DNA of 64,000 nucleotides from Flectonema sp. DT1601 (Eukaryota; Euglenozoa; Diplonemea; Diplonemida; Diplonemidae): positions 798,262 through 862,261 of the forward strand of contig OZ025827.1 of NCBI GenBank assembly GCA_964019425.1. Reading direction: 5' to 3'. Made by a program: the position numbers and the translations under genes. Shown here piece by piece: positions 8,127 through 18,097 of this stretch (the first letter of the stretch is position 1; the number at the start of each line of letters is the position of its first letter). The notes below the pieces were generated by a model. The model did not search any database, was not told the DNA's origin, and worked only from the letters and a program-made list of their open reading frames with translations.

Positions 8127-10139
8127 ATGCTCCTCCACCTGGGTGAACAAGCTTTACATCTTATACTACGCATAGCCAACTGGTCATTCTATAGAGGAAC
8201 ACTGCCAAAATGTTTAAAAGTAGCTCATGTGATCCCAACCTATAAAGGAAACAAGAGAGACCCAACTGATGCAGCATCTTACCGCCCTATATCTTTGACC
8301 TCAATATTATCGAAGTTTATAGAGTCTTTGATGCTCTCCAGACTGGAGCACTTATTGATAGATAAACTTGATCCCAAGCAGTCTGGATTTGTCCCCGGCA
8401 GGACAACAGACGAAAATATTGCGGTACTTATCAACGCAGCCTCCGAAACTAAAAGCGACTATCTCCAATGCGCTGTGCTCATACTCTTTGATATTTCGGG
8501 GGCTTTCGACAACGTAGACCACAACCTACTTATGGATAGGATAAAACCTTTACTACCGACTCCCTTTGTACGATGGATAGGCAACTTCCTTTCAGATCGC
8601 ACCGCTCACCTTCTTCATGGTAGTACCCGCTCAAAACCTATAGCCTGTACAAAGGGGGTTCCCCAAGGTAGTATTCTTGGCCCATTACTTTTTCGAATGT
8701 ACGTTGACTCCTTACCAGAGTCCATTACGGTATCTGACACCTCACTACTATACGCCGATGATCTTGCGGTATATGTAAGTAGCTCGACAATCGACGATTT
8801 GGAAGCGAGAGCCAACAAAGCAATAGGTCAAGTAGAATGCTGGCTGGATAACTCCGGAATGTCATTATCCCATTCAAAAACAGAATACATGTCCATAGGC
8901 AAACGTTTTACGGAAGACAAACGCATCTGTCGGCGTCCGCGTCTTTATTTCCCCTCGACAGTTGATGATGTCCCAATTCCACGTGGGTCTTATCAATTCT
9001 TTTATGATCATATAGATGATGGGGCTGCTGCTTTACTTAACTTTGAAAACGGTCCCATCTTTCCCTTAGGTATAAATGGACGTAGCGTGAACAATCGATC
9101 GCAATTCATAAACACCATTCCGAAGGGTGAATTTTCTTTGACAGCCGCCATCCCACTTCGTCAGGTGAAACAAACTCGGTACCTGGGTGTTATAATTGAT
9201 GATAATCTTACCTTTGAATCACAGAAAACAAAAATCCTGAACACTCTGAAACGTGGGATTGCTCTCCTATCGATGGTCTCATCGTACCAAGTAAAGACTG
9301 AGGTGCTACGACAAGTCATTTTCGGTCTAATCCTCTCTAGAGCATATTATGGTCTAGCAGCATTTGCTCCCCTCCTCTCCAAAAAGGCGCAGGAGGAGAT
9401 TGAGCTGACACAACGTGTTCTCCAACGGAAACTTACCGGCTGCCTTAACTCAACAGCTACACCGGCCCTTTCAGTAGAATCCGGCATATTACCATTCAAA
9501 CTACACCTTTCGAAATCTACTGCGTTAATGAATGAACGATTCTTGCGTAATAACAAGAACAGCCCCTCGTGGTCCATCTTAGACCCTGAGAAAACATCGA
9601 GCATCTGGAAAACATTTGCTTCCATCCACTCCAACAGATATCCTACTCCATCGTTGCGTTCATACCACTGCCTTCCGCATCACCAAGCACCATGGGAGCC
9701 TCCGCCAGATGTAACTTTTAACCCCTGGAGAGAGTTCCGTAAATCCTTGGAACCTGTTCAGAACTTAGAAGCTGCTCTGTCAACAATGAAGAATCTCCCG
9801 CCAGCAATCGCCCGACTATACACTGACGCGTCCTATTTCCAAGACAAAGAACAGAATTATCGATGTGGCAATGCAGCCTGTCTGATCATAGGAAACAAAT
9901 GCTTCTCTAAGAGGAAGCGCTATACACCTGCACTGATGATATACAATGCGGAGCAACAAGCTCTCCTATCAGCAGTTGAACTGTTGGAAGAACACTCCTC
10001 CTGGCTCCCCAGAGGGAGAGTCCATATCATCACCGACAGTCAGTCCTCGGTAAGCCAGCAATCGCCCGACTATACACTGACGCGTCCTATTTCCAAGACA
10101 AAGAACAGAATTATCGATGTGGCAATGCAGCCTGTCTGA
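8127..10139 (+). CDS. LINE A ORF2 fragment: RT and start of RNase H
   Basis: Coding similarity to LINE B starts at MLLHLGEQ. RT blocks in order are YRPISLTSILSKFIE, SGFVPGRTTDENIA, FDISGAFDNVDH (first catalytic Asp), GVPQGSILGPLLF and YADDLAVYV (catalytic DD). The thumb block RYLGVIIDDNLTF follows. RNase H begins with LYTDASY near 9820 and reaches ITDSQSS, where the frame is lost in a 254-bp tandem duplication. The endonuclease domain and ORF1 are missing because of 5' truncation. RT plus RNase H of this order suits the I/ingi-like side of the LINE tree. Confidence 0.9.
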   Translation: MLLHLGEQALHLILRIANWSFYRGTLPKCLKVAHVIPTYKGNKRDPTDAASYRPISLTSILSKFIESLMLSRLEHLLIDKLDPKQSGFVPGRTTDENIAVLINAASETKSDYLQCAVLILFDISGAFDNVDHNLLMDRIKPLLPTPFVRWIGNFLSDRTAHLLHGSTRSKPIACTKGVPQGSILGPLLFRMYVDSLPESITVSDTSLLYADDLAVYVSSSTIDDLEARANKAIGQVECWLDNSGMSLSHSKTEYMSIGKRFTEDKRICRRPRLYFPSTVDDVPIPRGSYQFFYDHIDDGAAALLNFENGPIFPLGINGRSVNNRSQFINTIPKGEFSLTAAIPLRQVKQTRYLGVIIDDNLTFESQKTKILNTLKRGIALLSMVSSYQVKTEVLRQVIFGLILSRAYYGLAAFAPLLSKKAQEEIELTQRVLQRKLTGCLNSTATPALSVESGILPFKLHLSKSTALMNERFLRNNKNSPSWSILDPEKTSSIWKTFASIHSNRYPTPSLRSYHCLPHHQAPWEPPPDVTFNPWREFRKSLEPVQNLEAALSTMKNLPPAIARLYTDASYFQDKEQNYRCGNAACLIIGNKCFSKRKRYTPALMIYNAEQQALLSAVELLEEHSSWLPRGRVHIITDSQSSVSQQSPDYTLTRPISKTKNRIIDVAMQPV

Positions 10140-10308
10140 TCATAGGAAACAAATGCTTCTCTAAGAGGAAGCGCTATACACCTGCACTGATGATATACAA
10201 TGCGGAGCAACAAGCTCTCCTATCAGCAGTTGAACTGTTGGAAGAACACTCCTCCTGGCTCCCCAGAGGGAGAGTCCATATCATCACCGACAGTCAGTCC
10301 TCGGTAAG
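9801..10308 (+). repeat. 254-bp tandem duplication inside the LINE A RNase H
   Basis: Bases 9801-10054 repeat at 10055-10308, beginning CCAGCAATCGCCCG and ending CCTCGGTAAG in both copies. The two copies look identical. As 254 is not a multiple of three, the RT frame and the downstream RNase H frame no longer agree. Identity of the copies implies a very recent event or an assembly error. Confidence 0.9.
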
Positions 10309-11209
10309 CAGCCTGGCAAAGGGATATCTCCGCCAGAGATCCACCACGAACATGGAAATATTAAAACGCATAATGCTGCTCCGTCGCCCGATCACCTTCC
10401 AATTTGTGCCCTCCCATTGTGGAATAATTGGTAACGAGCTGGCCGATTCACAAGCAAGTAAAGCAGCGTCTTCTGATACTCTCCAAATTACAGAGGTAGC
10501 TTTCGACTACCGAATGGTTCAGTGCTCTATCACGAATCAAGTTAACAAGATATGGTTAAGGGAAAGAGACTCTAACCACGTTCACTATTGGTCAACCCTC
10601 GGGGGAAGAATTCAACGCTTCCATCCAAACCTGAAGCGGTCTGATGAAGTACACATTTCACGCCTCCGCACGGGTCACCACCATTTGATCAAGATCCCCT
10701 CTCAGGGTCTCACGAATTGCAACTTCTGTAACGAGCCGTTAACAAGCACGCATCACTTATTATTCAATTGTCTCGCATTACGCCCAATTGTGCAACAATA
10801 CTTCCCACCAACAGCAACTCTTGAACAAGGAGAAATGGATGTCGGTCAAAACCTCCACAAATTCTTCTCGACAGAACACCAACCAGAGCTTATGAAGTTG
10901 ATAATGAAATTACATGAACTCCCACTATGGCAGGCAATACCTCAACAGCACCTTATGGAACATTTGTATAAGTGGACTAGCTTTCCGACCTTCAACACAG
11001 CAACACGAAAAACAGTCGTTGCGTACATTAAAGAAGCCTACACTCTCACCGACATAGAGGAAATACATACCAATATTGATTGGGTATGGATGTACTGCTA
11101 TCCTGACTATCTTAACAACGATACAAGCATGAAAAAGCTCCTCGACAAAATCCAGGACTCCCAATACAGCCGTATCGATGCGGCGTGGTTTAACAGACAA
11201 GTTCGATAA
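10190..11209 (+). CDS. LINE A ORF2 fragment: RNase H, zinc finger and C-terminal region
   Basis: The second duplication copy supplies the RNase H motifs again: NAEQQALLSAVE (Glu), ITDSQSS (Asp) and, further on, FVPSHCGIIGNELADS (last Asp). About 90 residues later a CCHC-like finger reads CNFCNEPLTSTHHLLFNC. The C-terminal 130 residues align with LINE B (VVAYIKEAYTLTDIEEIH) and end at the same place (AAWFNRQVR). The start codon is only the first Met in frame, not a biological start. Confidence 0.85.
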   Translation: MIYNAEQQALLSAVELLEEHSSWLPRGRVHIITDSQSSVSSLAKGYLRQRSTTNMEILKRIMLLRRPITFQFVPSHCGIIGNELADSQASKAASSDTLQITEVAFDYRMVQCSITNQVNKIWLRERDSNHVHYWSTLGGRIQRFHPNLKRSDEVHISRLRTGHHHLIKIPSQGLTNCNFCNEPLTSTHHLLFNCLALRPIVQQYFPPTATLEQGEMDVGQNLHKFFSTEHQPELMKLIMKLHELPLWQAIPQQHLMEHLYKWTSFPTFNTATRKTVVAYIKEAYTLTDIEEIHTNIDWVWMYCYPDYLNNDTSMKKLLDKIQDSQYSRIDAAWFNRQVR

Positions 11210-11379
11210 CTCTCCTTTAGTTATATACAACATTATCAAAAAAATAAAATAAAGAAAAATTCTATCCCTTACAGAATCTAAACGCCCCGCCCCCAGAGTC
11301 TTTGATTTTATATATTTTATTTTATTTTCTTTTTAATTTTATATATTCATTTATTTGTTTTCTTTTCTCTTTAGTTATC

Positions 11380-11609
11380 CTCATATCACTTCCTGACAAC
11401 AATCGGACAAGGTGGAAAGCTGACAATAGGCATACTGTGTTCATTATGCCCCGTCAGCCGAAGCTATAATAAAACAATCCTAATAAGATTGGGTCTAATT
11501 ACGTTGCTGTTGCCTCGTAGCTCTAGGGAGTTAACCCGATGCTCCCTAGTTTGCTGTATCAGCGATGCACAGTACGCAATGTATTGGACTTCCTTATCTA
11601 TCTATCTAT
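11380..11609 (+). other. LINE A 3' untranslated motif and tetranucleotide tail
   Basis: TCGGACAAGGTGGAA, TATGCCCCGTC and AAAACAATCC followed by GATTGGGTCT recur in the same order in the LINE B 3' end. The element then ends in four TATC/TCTA repeats at 11595-11614. A conserved 3' motif plus short tandem tail is what RT-recognised LINE 3' ends look like. Confidence 0.75.
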
Positions 11610-12753
11610 CTACCGGATCCTTGAAGGCTTGAAGAAAGATTATTACTACCCGACTAGTGAAAGAAACTATATAACGTACCCGCCCATCGAGAAAGATGAA
11701 ATTGAAACCGACAGAACAGCTGTCTTAGTTCAAAAATTGTCATCCCCTACCAATTCGGATGCCAAGGTGAATCTGGGACATTTGGACGAGTTGGTTTCTT
11801 ATTTTACGTTTCGGGATATGAAAACTCTGCTAGAAACTATGGACTGGGACTTAACAATACCCTCGGTAAACACAGCAGGTACTTATTTCTTTGAATCTAT
11901 GGCACTAATAATTTGTCAAAATGGAGTCATAAACGCTGAATGGGTACGTAGAGTTATACATCGTAGACTGACTTTAAAGAAGGAGCAATACCAAAGTTTT
12001 GTAGACACAGATTATGAAAAATTCACAGAAGATGTACTTAACAGTAATCCATATGCAGATCATGTGTATATTCAAGCTTTCTTAGATGAAATGGGTTGTT
12101 CTTTAATACTAATCACTATTAATAGCGTGCAGGAAAAAAGTTTACGATGGATTTCCCCAGCCAGTACACAAGATATATATTTTTGGGGTACGCTCGGTGT
12201 AATGGCGTACCATACTACTTCTGAGCACTATATGCCAATCTTACCGAGAAGTCACGGAAAACAATGCACCGTATTTACTATGTCGCAATGGAATTATGAG
12301 GCTTTTATGAATTTAATAGTACCTGAACTAGCGAAAATGTGTCCTAATTTTGTCGACGCTGATCCTCTTCTATCGAAAGCGGGTGCCACTATGAACCTTT
12401 TAACCTTCGACAACGTTAATTATGATGTTTACGAACTGTTGCATTACTGGTACTTCGATGAGATCAAAATGAAAGCAGCCACAACAATGTCAAGTTGCTC
12501 AGATTTAACCTCAGAAACCGTATCTGTGACCTCTTCCGATTCATCTTCCTCAACTACTTCGTCAAGTTCTAATACGATTGATGAAGAGTTAGTTGTGGAT
12601 GTACTTATTAATTTATTAGAAGATTCAGACATTCTAATTTTTAAAGAAGAGCTTCACTTATGTCCAGCAAGACACAACCTGAAATTTGCGAAAGTAAGTA
12701 GTAATATGTACTGTAACGTCTGTGATCGCAACATGCCACAAACCACTTATTAA
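11610..12753 (+). CDS. OTU-like cysteine protease domain, unit 1
   Basis: The reading frame continues the RT-OTU gene after LINE A; its first Met (11539) lies in LINE sequence and is not a real start. The domain has the OTU layout: an Asn/Gly-rich turn with FFESMALIICQNG, a helix WVRRVIHRRLTL, and late in the domain TSEHYMPILP with the His-Tyr typical of the OTU catalytic histidine. In this unit the nucleophile position of the G-N-C-F-F motif is Tyr (GTYFFES), whereas unit 2 has Cys, so protease activity is doubtful here. A Ser-rich acidic linker (SSDSSSSTTSSSSNT) follows, and the frame ends in a partial zinc finger (LCPARHNL, YCNVCDRNM). OTU proteases remove ubiquitin in known cases; substrate here is unknown. 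Confidence 0.65.
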
Positions 12754-12770
12754 TCTTGCATTCTAATGTA

Positions 12771-12939
12771 GACAAAAAGACTGTGATTATGATGTTTGTT
12801 TAAGTTGTTTGGGATTATTCGTTTGCACTGCGTGTGGTGCCACGGAATCTCAGGCCGGAAGACAATTTAATTTACGAGGCTTAAGATCACACCAAACTCA
12901 TTGCACAGTCTTTCGAGAGCAAAGCAAACGTTGTTAATT
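12771..12939 (+). other. Cys-rich zinc-finger-like coding stretch downstream of the OTU frame, unit 1
   Basis: In another frame the DNA encodes CRQKDCDYDVCLSC and LFVCTACG and then a Leu/Arg/His stretch to HQTHC. The C-x4-C-D-Y-D-V-C-x2-C pattern resembles C1-like/ZZ zinc fingers. The same stretch follows the OTU frame in units 2 and 3 (about 20072-20240 and 27492-27660). I report it as seen and do not assign it to the OTU protein. Confidence 0.45.
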
Positions 12940-12969
12940 ATCACTCGCAGCAAAGTATTGCGAGATGTG

Positions 12970-13165
12970 CTCCACTGGTAGTGTGCTACGAACCAGAAAT
13001 AATTTATATTTTATTTTTATTCTTTATTTCCTTTATTATTTTTTATTTGCAAAAAATAGTTTTCTTTTTTTAAATTTCCTTTAATATTTATTTGCCTTTA
13101 AAGTGTGAAGGAATACTATTTTAAGCTGTAACGGGCTACAGGGCATGGGGCGCTCAACTTGTAGT
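12970..13165 (+). repeat. 3' module downstream of OTU gene (type 1)
   Basis: CTGGTAGTGTGCTACGAACC (12975) is followed about 150 bases later by AAGCTGTAACGGGCTACAGG and TGTAGTACGTGG. A diverged version of both blocks, in the same order, lies after the NTPase gene at about 15933-16100. Same-order blocks behind two unrelated ORFs suggest a shared 3' processing or element-end signal. Copies recur in units 2 and 3. Confidence 0.6.
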
Positions 13166-13438
13166 ACGTGGCCCCCGAATCCCCATATTCGACAGCACAT
13201 ATGGGATTTTTTATCGATACCAACTGTTGATTTCTTTTATTGCAACCAGGTTTGGCCGAACCCTATTCTCGTTTTTGCCAGTTTCAAGTTGCTTTCCATT
13301 TAATATTAGTATCAAGTTACCCCCCCCAAAAAATATAATAACATTCAATGAATAACAACACAATCACAGCCGATCATAACAGCAGGGTGAGTGTGACGAA
13401 TGGGATGCCGTCTGACGCACCTACACAGATATTTCAAA
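13166..13438 (+). other. Leader region of NTPase gene, unit 1
   Basis: This holds a G/C-rich ATTCGACAGCACATATGGG stretch and then AT-rich DNA up to the NTPase start. CAGG|GTGAGT at 13387 and CCTACACAG at about 13419-13427 look like a splice donor and acceptor. Units 2 and 3 carry 157 extra bases between them (20718-20874 in unit 2), so this may be a leader intron that has shrunk in unit 1. Confidence 0.35.
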
Positions 13439-15334
13439 ATGCTGAGCACATTGCGCAGGTCTCCTGTCATTGGTGCCCGTTTGGGGAACAGGCAGGCAAT
13501 CCAGTTGCGTTGTTATAATAAGAAGCGTGTGAAGATTGATATTGAGGAAGAGATTCATAATAAACAGATGAAAAAGGAGGAGAAACTGCAAGCTCGGATT
13601 GACAGATTGGAGGCTATCATAGATGCAAGAGGACCCAAACCAGAATCTATTGACTGGAGCAAGGCTGAAATACAAATCAAACCCTTTGAGTTTCGAGAGC
13701 CATTTCTCGAGCGTGAGAGAAGCATTGAGGTATTCGAGACATACAAGAATGAATTCTTTTCTGGCAAGAGGGAAGGTATGCTATGTTGGCCCGAGGGCAA
13801 ATCCAGCCTCCTGACAATGATTGGTATCCCTGGAAGTGGGAAGACTACATTTGTCAAGAACATGGCTGCTAAGGTAACTGAAGAAGGATTTCTTGCTGTT
13901 TTCGTCAGCTACAACGAGGATTCTCAACCAATCGACCTAACCAATGACCCCGACATGATTACAACTCGGTTCGCTGCTCAGTTGCTGTCTTGCAATGGGA
14001 TGGAATCCGAATATGCCGAGGCCAATGCACCGACAGTAAACACCATAATCAAGCGCCTTCTCGAACTCAACCCAGATTGCAAAGGCATCATCATATTCAT
14101 CGATGAACTACTTCAAATCGCACGCGATGCTAAAACAGTGAAGCGTGTGCAGTTGCTAAACACTAATCTCATGGCCATCCAAGATTCATCGAAGAACGAT
14201 TTTGGCAAGGGAGTCATGTTTGTATTCACAGCGCGGACAGATGACTTCGAGAACCTGTCGCGAAGACGAGTCATCTCGACGATACCATTGTGCAACCTCA
14301 ACTGGGAAAACGCTGAAGCTGCAATTCCAGCAGAACGCATGGATATCATTAAGAAATCAAAGCTTCTTTACCAGATCTTCCTGTCGTGTGCAGGTCACCC
14401 AGGACTTCTAGCATCATTGGGAGGCATGAAAAGTGCACATCTTCGCAAGGTAAAAAGTGATGTTGCAGGTTCTTCTGTGCGAATGGAATTGATCTCCAAG
14501 TTATGCTCAACTGCAAAATTAAAGAATATTGACGCTGTTCTTGATAAAACCGCACTTCAGTGGTTTGGTTCCAATATTCAAGGAACGGAAATAAGTGAAA
14601 TGGAGCAAGCTGGAATCATTCAGAAAATTGGCTCACCACAAAACCCGCGAAGCTTTCTGGTCCCTCTGTTGTTTTACCGCTGGGATCCCCGTGGCAATGT
14701 TTGCAATGTGCTGCTCAAGAACCATCTGGAGCACCTCTATAGTGCTGATGCCTCTCTCAGAACATATCACGAGAAGGATATGGAAGGAGTGATGATGCAT
14801 TTCGAATGCGTCAGAAAGGTTGCCCTGGGAAATAACACAACAGTTCGGCTGGGGTACTTTTTCAAAGGAGCACTGATATGCGAGAAGTTACGGCGCATCG
14901 AAATTCAAATCAAATTTAAAAAGAAGGCGAAAATACTTGTTAGAGAAGTCGATAAGTTAAATGACGATGATGTCCTTAGATTATTGAAAGATGGTTACAC
15001 TGTCACATCAAGAAACCCAACTGAACTGGGGGCAGAACGTCTTGTCCCGTTTTTTCGTACTGATGGGTCCCTCTATGTAGCCCTCATGCAGGACAAGTTT
15101 GTGCAGAAGGATGTAACTTCATGGGCTGTGGCAAAGAAGAACTTAGATCAGTCCTCAGCTGTCAAGCATCTCACAGAAAACAATGTCGATTACTTCTACG
15201 TTTTCAACACAACCATCGATCAGCACACCGTGCAAAAGGAAACATTAAAGGGCTGCGTAATCTTCACCGAAACTGGACTGATGGACTACACTATCAAGCT
15301 TGGTCCCTTGAGACTCCACACCGAAAGTAGGTGA
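13439..15334 (+). CDS. RHS/Crinkler-like NTPase with C-terminal nuclease-like domain, unit 1
   Basis: The 631-residue frame starts at the Met shared by all three copies; the upstream ATG at 13400 is in frame here only. The N-terminus (MLSTLRRSPVIGARLGNR) is basic with no acidic residue and ends near RCYN, like a mitochondrial targeting peptide. A coiled coil (about 35-75) and a conserved block PKPESIDWSKAEI follow. The P-loop is GIPGSGKTT (residue 129 on), Walker B is IIIFIDEL with the Asp near 222, and FVFTARTDDF fits a sensor strand. The C-terminal block LVPFFRTDG..LYVALMQDKF (Gln 551, Lys 553) resembles the D...Q-x-K core of restriction-endonuclease folds. This layout matches trypanosome RHS proteins and the NTPase part of Crinklers. 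Molecular role unproven. Confidence 0.65.
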   Translation: MLSTLRRSPVIGARLGNRQAIQLRCYNKKRVKIDIEEEIHNKQMKKEEKLQARIDRLEAIIDARGPKPESIDWSKAEIQIKPFEFREPFLERERSIEVFETYKNEFFSGKREGMLCWPEGKSSLLTMIGIPGSGKTTFVKNMAAKVTEEGFLAVFVSYNEDSQPIDLTNDPDMITTRFAAQLLSCNGMESEYAEANAPTVNTIIKRLLELNPDCKGIIIFIDELLQIARDAKTVKRVQLLNTNLMAIQDSSKNDFGKGVMFVFTARTDDFENLSRRRVISTIPLCNLNWENAEAAIPAERMDIIKKSKLLYQIFLSCAGHPGLLASLGGMKSAHLRKVKSDVAGSSVRMELISKLCSTAKLKNIDAVLDKTALQWFGSNIQGTEISEMEQAGIIQKIGSPQNPRSFLVPLLFYRWDPRGNVCNVLLKNHLEHLYSADASLRTYHEKDMEGVMMHFECVRKVALGNNTTVRLGYFFKGALICEKLRRIEIQIKFKKKAKILVREVDKLNDDDVLRLLKDGYTVTSRNPTELGAERLVPFFRTDGSLYVALMQDKFVQKDVTSWAVAKKNLDQSSAVKHLTENNVDYFYVFNTTIDQHTVQKETLKGCVIFTETGLMDYTIKLGPLRLHTESR

Positions 15335-17219
15335 TGTTGCTGCATCACGCAATACCTACCTGAAGGCCTCCAGTATTTAATCTTGAAGTGTGTGGAGGCA
15401 AACTCAAAAAAATAAAAGAATGAAATAAAAAAATAAAAGAATAAAAGAAATGTTAAGGTTAATTTCCTCGTGATATTTGCGTACCGTTCTTTTTGTGTGC
15501 ATAATCGGTCACGTCACGAGGACACAACTACAAAATACTCTTGCAAAACCTGCCTGTAAAAGTTGAACAAACAAATTATTTACCAACAATCACCCTTTGG
15601 CTTTAAGAACGAGATGGAAACTGAGTGTATTTTTTGTTTTCTTTCTTTTTTTCTTTCCGTATGCTGCACTTGCCAATACCACCACACGCTCCTTTTGTTC
15701 TTTTTGCTCTCTTTTGCTTTGCCTTGTTTCCACCTTCTCAGTGGTATTGAATAATAATAGAACATCGGACTCCTTGGAACGTTAGCGAGTATGGACTTTC
15801 ATTTCTTTTCTACATTCTTTGCTTAGTCACTCTGCCTTCCCACTTTCCCTCCCCCCCTCCCGTTAATACCTTGGTTTATTTATCCAAGTCCCCCTCCCAA
15901 ACCAACCATAACTGAGTTTATGGGGTGGGCTTTACTGGTAGTGAGCTACGAACTAGCGTATTCTTGTCATGTTATTTTTCTTCTCTTTTCTTCTCACCCA
16001 CCCAGATAATTTTATTGGTTTCCCATTAATGCATTAATGTTTTCAAGCTGTAACGACCTGCAGGGCATGGGATGTTCAACCTGTAGTGGGTCAATTAGAC
16101 TTGACAGCATTTCTTTCTCTGGTAGTTTATTTAAGGCATGTGATTGTGTGGCAAGAAGAAAAAAAACAAAAAAGAAACATAAATTAATGTCGGAACACCC
16201 TTTTATTATACCGTTTCGTTCACGAAGCGGATATTTGGAGGGAACCAAAAAAAAAAAACTAAAAAAAAAAGGTTGTGTTAGTTGGCTGTCTGAAGAAACC
16301 AGCCTTGCTAAGAAAAGAATAAGGAGAATACAGTAAAGAGAAAGAGAAAGTATCAGTAGCTAGTTAGTATACTGAAGTAGTTGGTAAACTGACCCTTATA
16401 ATTCTCTTTCTTCTCTTACAGTAAGCTTCTATCGCGAGTACTGGGCGGGGGCAGAAGTGCTGCTGTTGCTGCTGTCGCTGTTTTAGAGATGTCTTGGAAC
16501 CAGAAATTGGTAGTCGAGAATATTCTCAATTATCTGATTCTTTTTTTTCTTTTTTGTCCCACCAAAATCAGAAAAGTTACATAAAGAGAGAGGACTCTAT
16601 TTCGGATACGTTTGTTTGAGCAACTTGTTCAAGAGTAATATCTTTGAGAAGCAGCGTACTCAATTGCAGCGCAAAAAGTATCTTTTCCCCAAAGATTGGT
16701 ACGAGGAATTTTGCCTCGGTTGACTGAACGAACATTGGTAACACAGCATAGTGCTTCGTATCATTTCTTGCACCCCTTCCTCTCTTTCCCCCTCAACAAG
16801 ACATTCGTATTATCGCATGTTCATTATTGCAGATAGTCATATCATCTCAAAAAAAGTTTGGTTGCAATTGTCGCTTTAATATACGTTTGTCTTAATTTCT
16901 TTCGCAGGTAACTTTCGATCTTGGAAGTAGCTGACAATATGAAGAGGGCATTATCTTGTTTTTTCGCATGTCCTTTTTCATTTATTTATTTATTTATCGT
17001 CATCTTCGGCAGACATTCCCTTAGTACAATAGTTTGTATGTGTAAGGTCGTATGAATAATAATTTTTTTCTTTTGCAAACCTTTCCAAAAAACTGAAGTA
17101 CCTAACGCGCGTCATTCACAAGGAAAGAATGAATATTTTTTTACCGAAACGAAAGCACCCAAGACGAAAAACCTTACCGTTGAACAAGTTATTGAACATA
17201 TCAACATATCAACATGTGT
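15335..17219. other. Unit spacer: NTPase 3' region and non-coding DNA
   Basis: No gene supported. It contains the second 3' module (about 15933-16100), long T-rich and A-rich runs, a CTG/GCTGTT microsatellite near 16455-16480 that is shorter in unit 2, and AT-rich DNA before RT(a). The same spacer recurs at 22820-24714 and 30419-32309 with very few differences. Small ORFs here are low-complexity. Confidence 0.6.
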
Positions 17220-18097
17220 ATTGATTATTCATTAATTCAACCGATCGGAAGTAAAAGAATGTTATAGACAAACAAAAGGAATACCAATGGGTGGTAATGC
17301 TTCCCCTTTAATAGCAAACCTTTATTGCTATCGGTGTGAGAGTAAATACATTGATACGTTAACCCCTCCAAAAGCAAAGATTTATAGCACTATGGTGCGT
17401 TATATTGATGACTTCCTTTGCTGGGGGCATGAGCCTCCACCCCAAGCATCTATAAGATGGGCTACAAAGACACTACGATTAGTGAAGACCACGTAGTCTT
17501 TTTGGGAGCAATAATCAAAATTGAAACAACAGAAAAGAGAAAGTAAGTTTGTATGTACATAGTAATTCAACTATGCCGGTGTCTATACCAAAAGGAGTGG
17601 TTAAAGGTGCTATGTTTAGAGCAGTAATGATTTGTAATAATTTAACTGATCTTTTTGTTGAGTTTGAATTTATACTTTACAGAATGTGGAAAAGAGGTTT
17701 TAAGAAACAAGACGTAGCAATTTGCTTTTCGTGAATTCCGAGATGAGTTTTTATAAAGCTTACGATTCCACATTTTAGAGATTACTTTCTTTAGTTCATG
17801 TTGTCTTTGGTAAATTAAACGAACCTCACTCTTGCCATTTTCCAAAAGAAAAGACAGTTTATTGTTTACCCGCCTAAAGCCGTAGTGTTGGTTCCAGAAG
17901 AACCAATTGTTCAAGAAGGAAAAGTAGATTACTTTACAATTGACCACACGATATGGTATATGGAAGAAGTTGGTCTTTACCCTGAAGACGTGAACCGTTT
18001 TGGTAATTGTTTCTTTGAAGCAGTATCGAAACAAATTTTTAACTTCTTTGATGCAGCGACACTACGTGAATTTACCAGTACTGAGTTAGTAGATTAG
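17220..18097 (+). pseudogene. RT(a) with OTU stub, unit 1
   Basis: A second, AT-richer RT copy shows the palm blocks IPMGGNASPLIANLYCY and VRYIDDFLCWG, then the helical block SIPKGVVKGAMFRAVMICNN. It is about as related to RT(b) as a sister subfamily. It is broken and much shortened. At 17885-18097 follows an OTU N-terminal stub with the intact core NRFGNCFFEAVSKQIF, after which sequence passes directly into RT(b) of the next unit. The stub gives the expected Asn-Cys nucleophile motif of OTU proteases. Confidence 0.65.

Larger units (their letters stand above)
8127..11609 (+). mobile_element. LINE A, 5'-truncated RNase H-bearing LINE inserted in the RT-OTU gene
   Basis: The uninterrupted sequence in unit 3 reads TTTTCTACCGGATCC; here TTTTCTACC is followed by LINE sequence, and TCTACCGGATCC reappears at the far end after a TATC/TCTA tail. 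TCTACC may be a short target duplication, but it overlaps the tail, so its length is ambiguous. The element begins inside RT and keeps RT, RNase H, a CCHC-like finger and a 3' untranslated region. It is related to LINE B throughout. Absence from units 2 and 3 shows that it inserted after, or independently of, the array's expansion. Confidence 0.9.
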
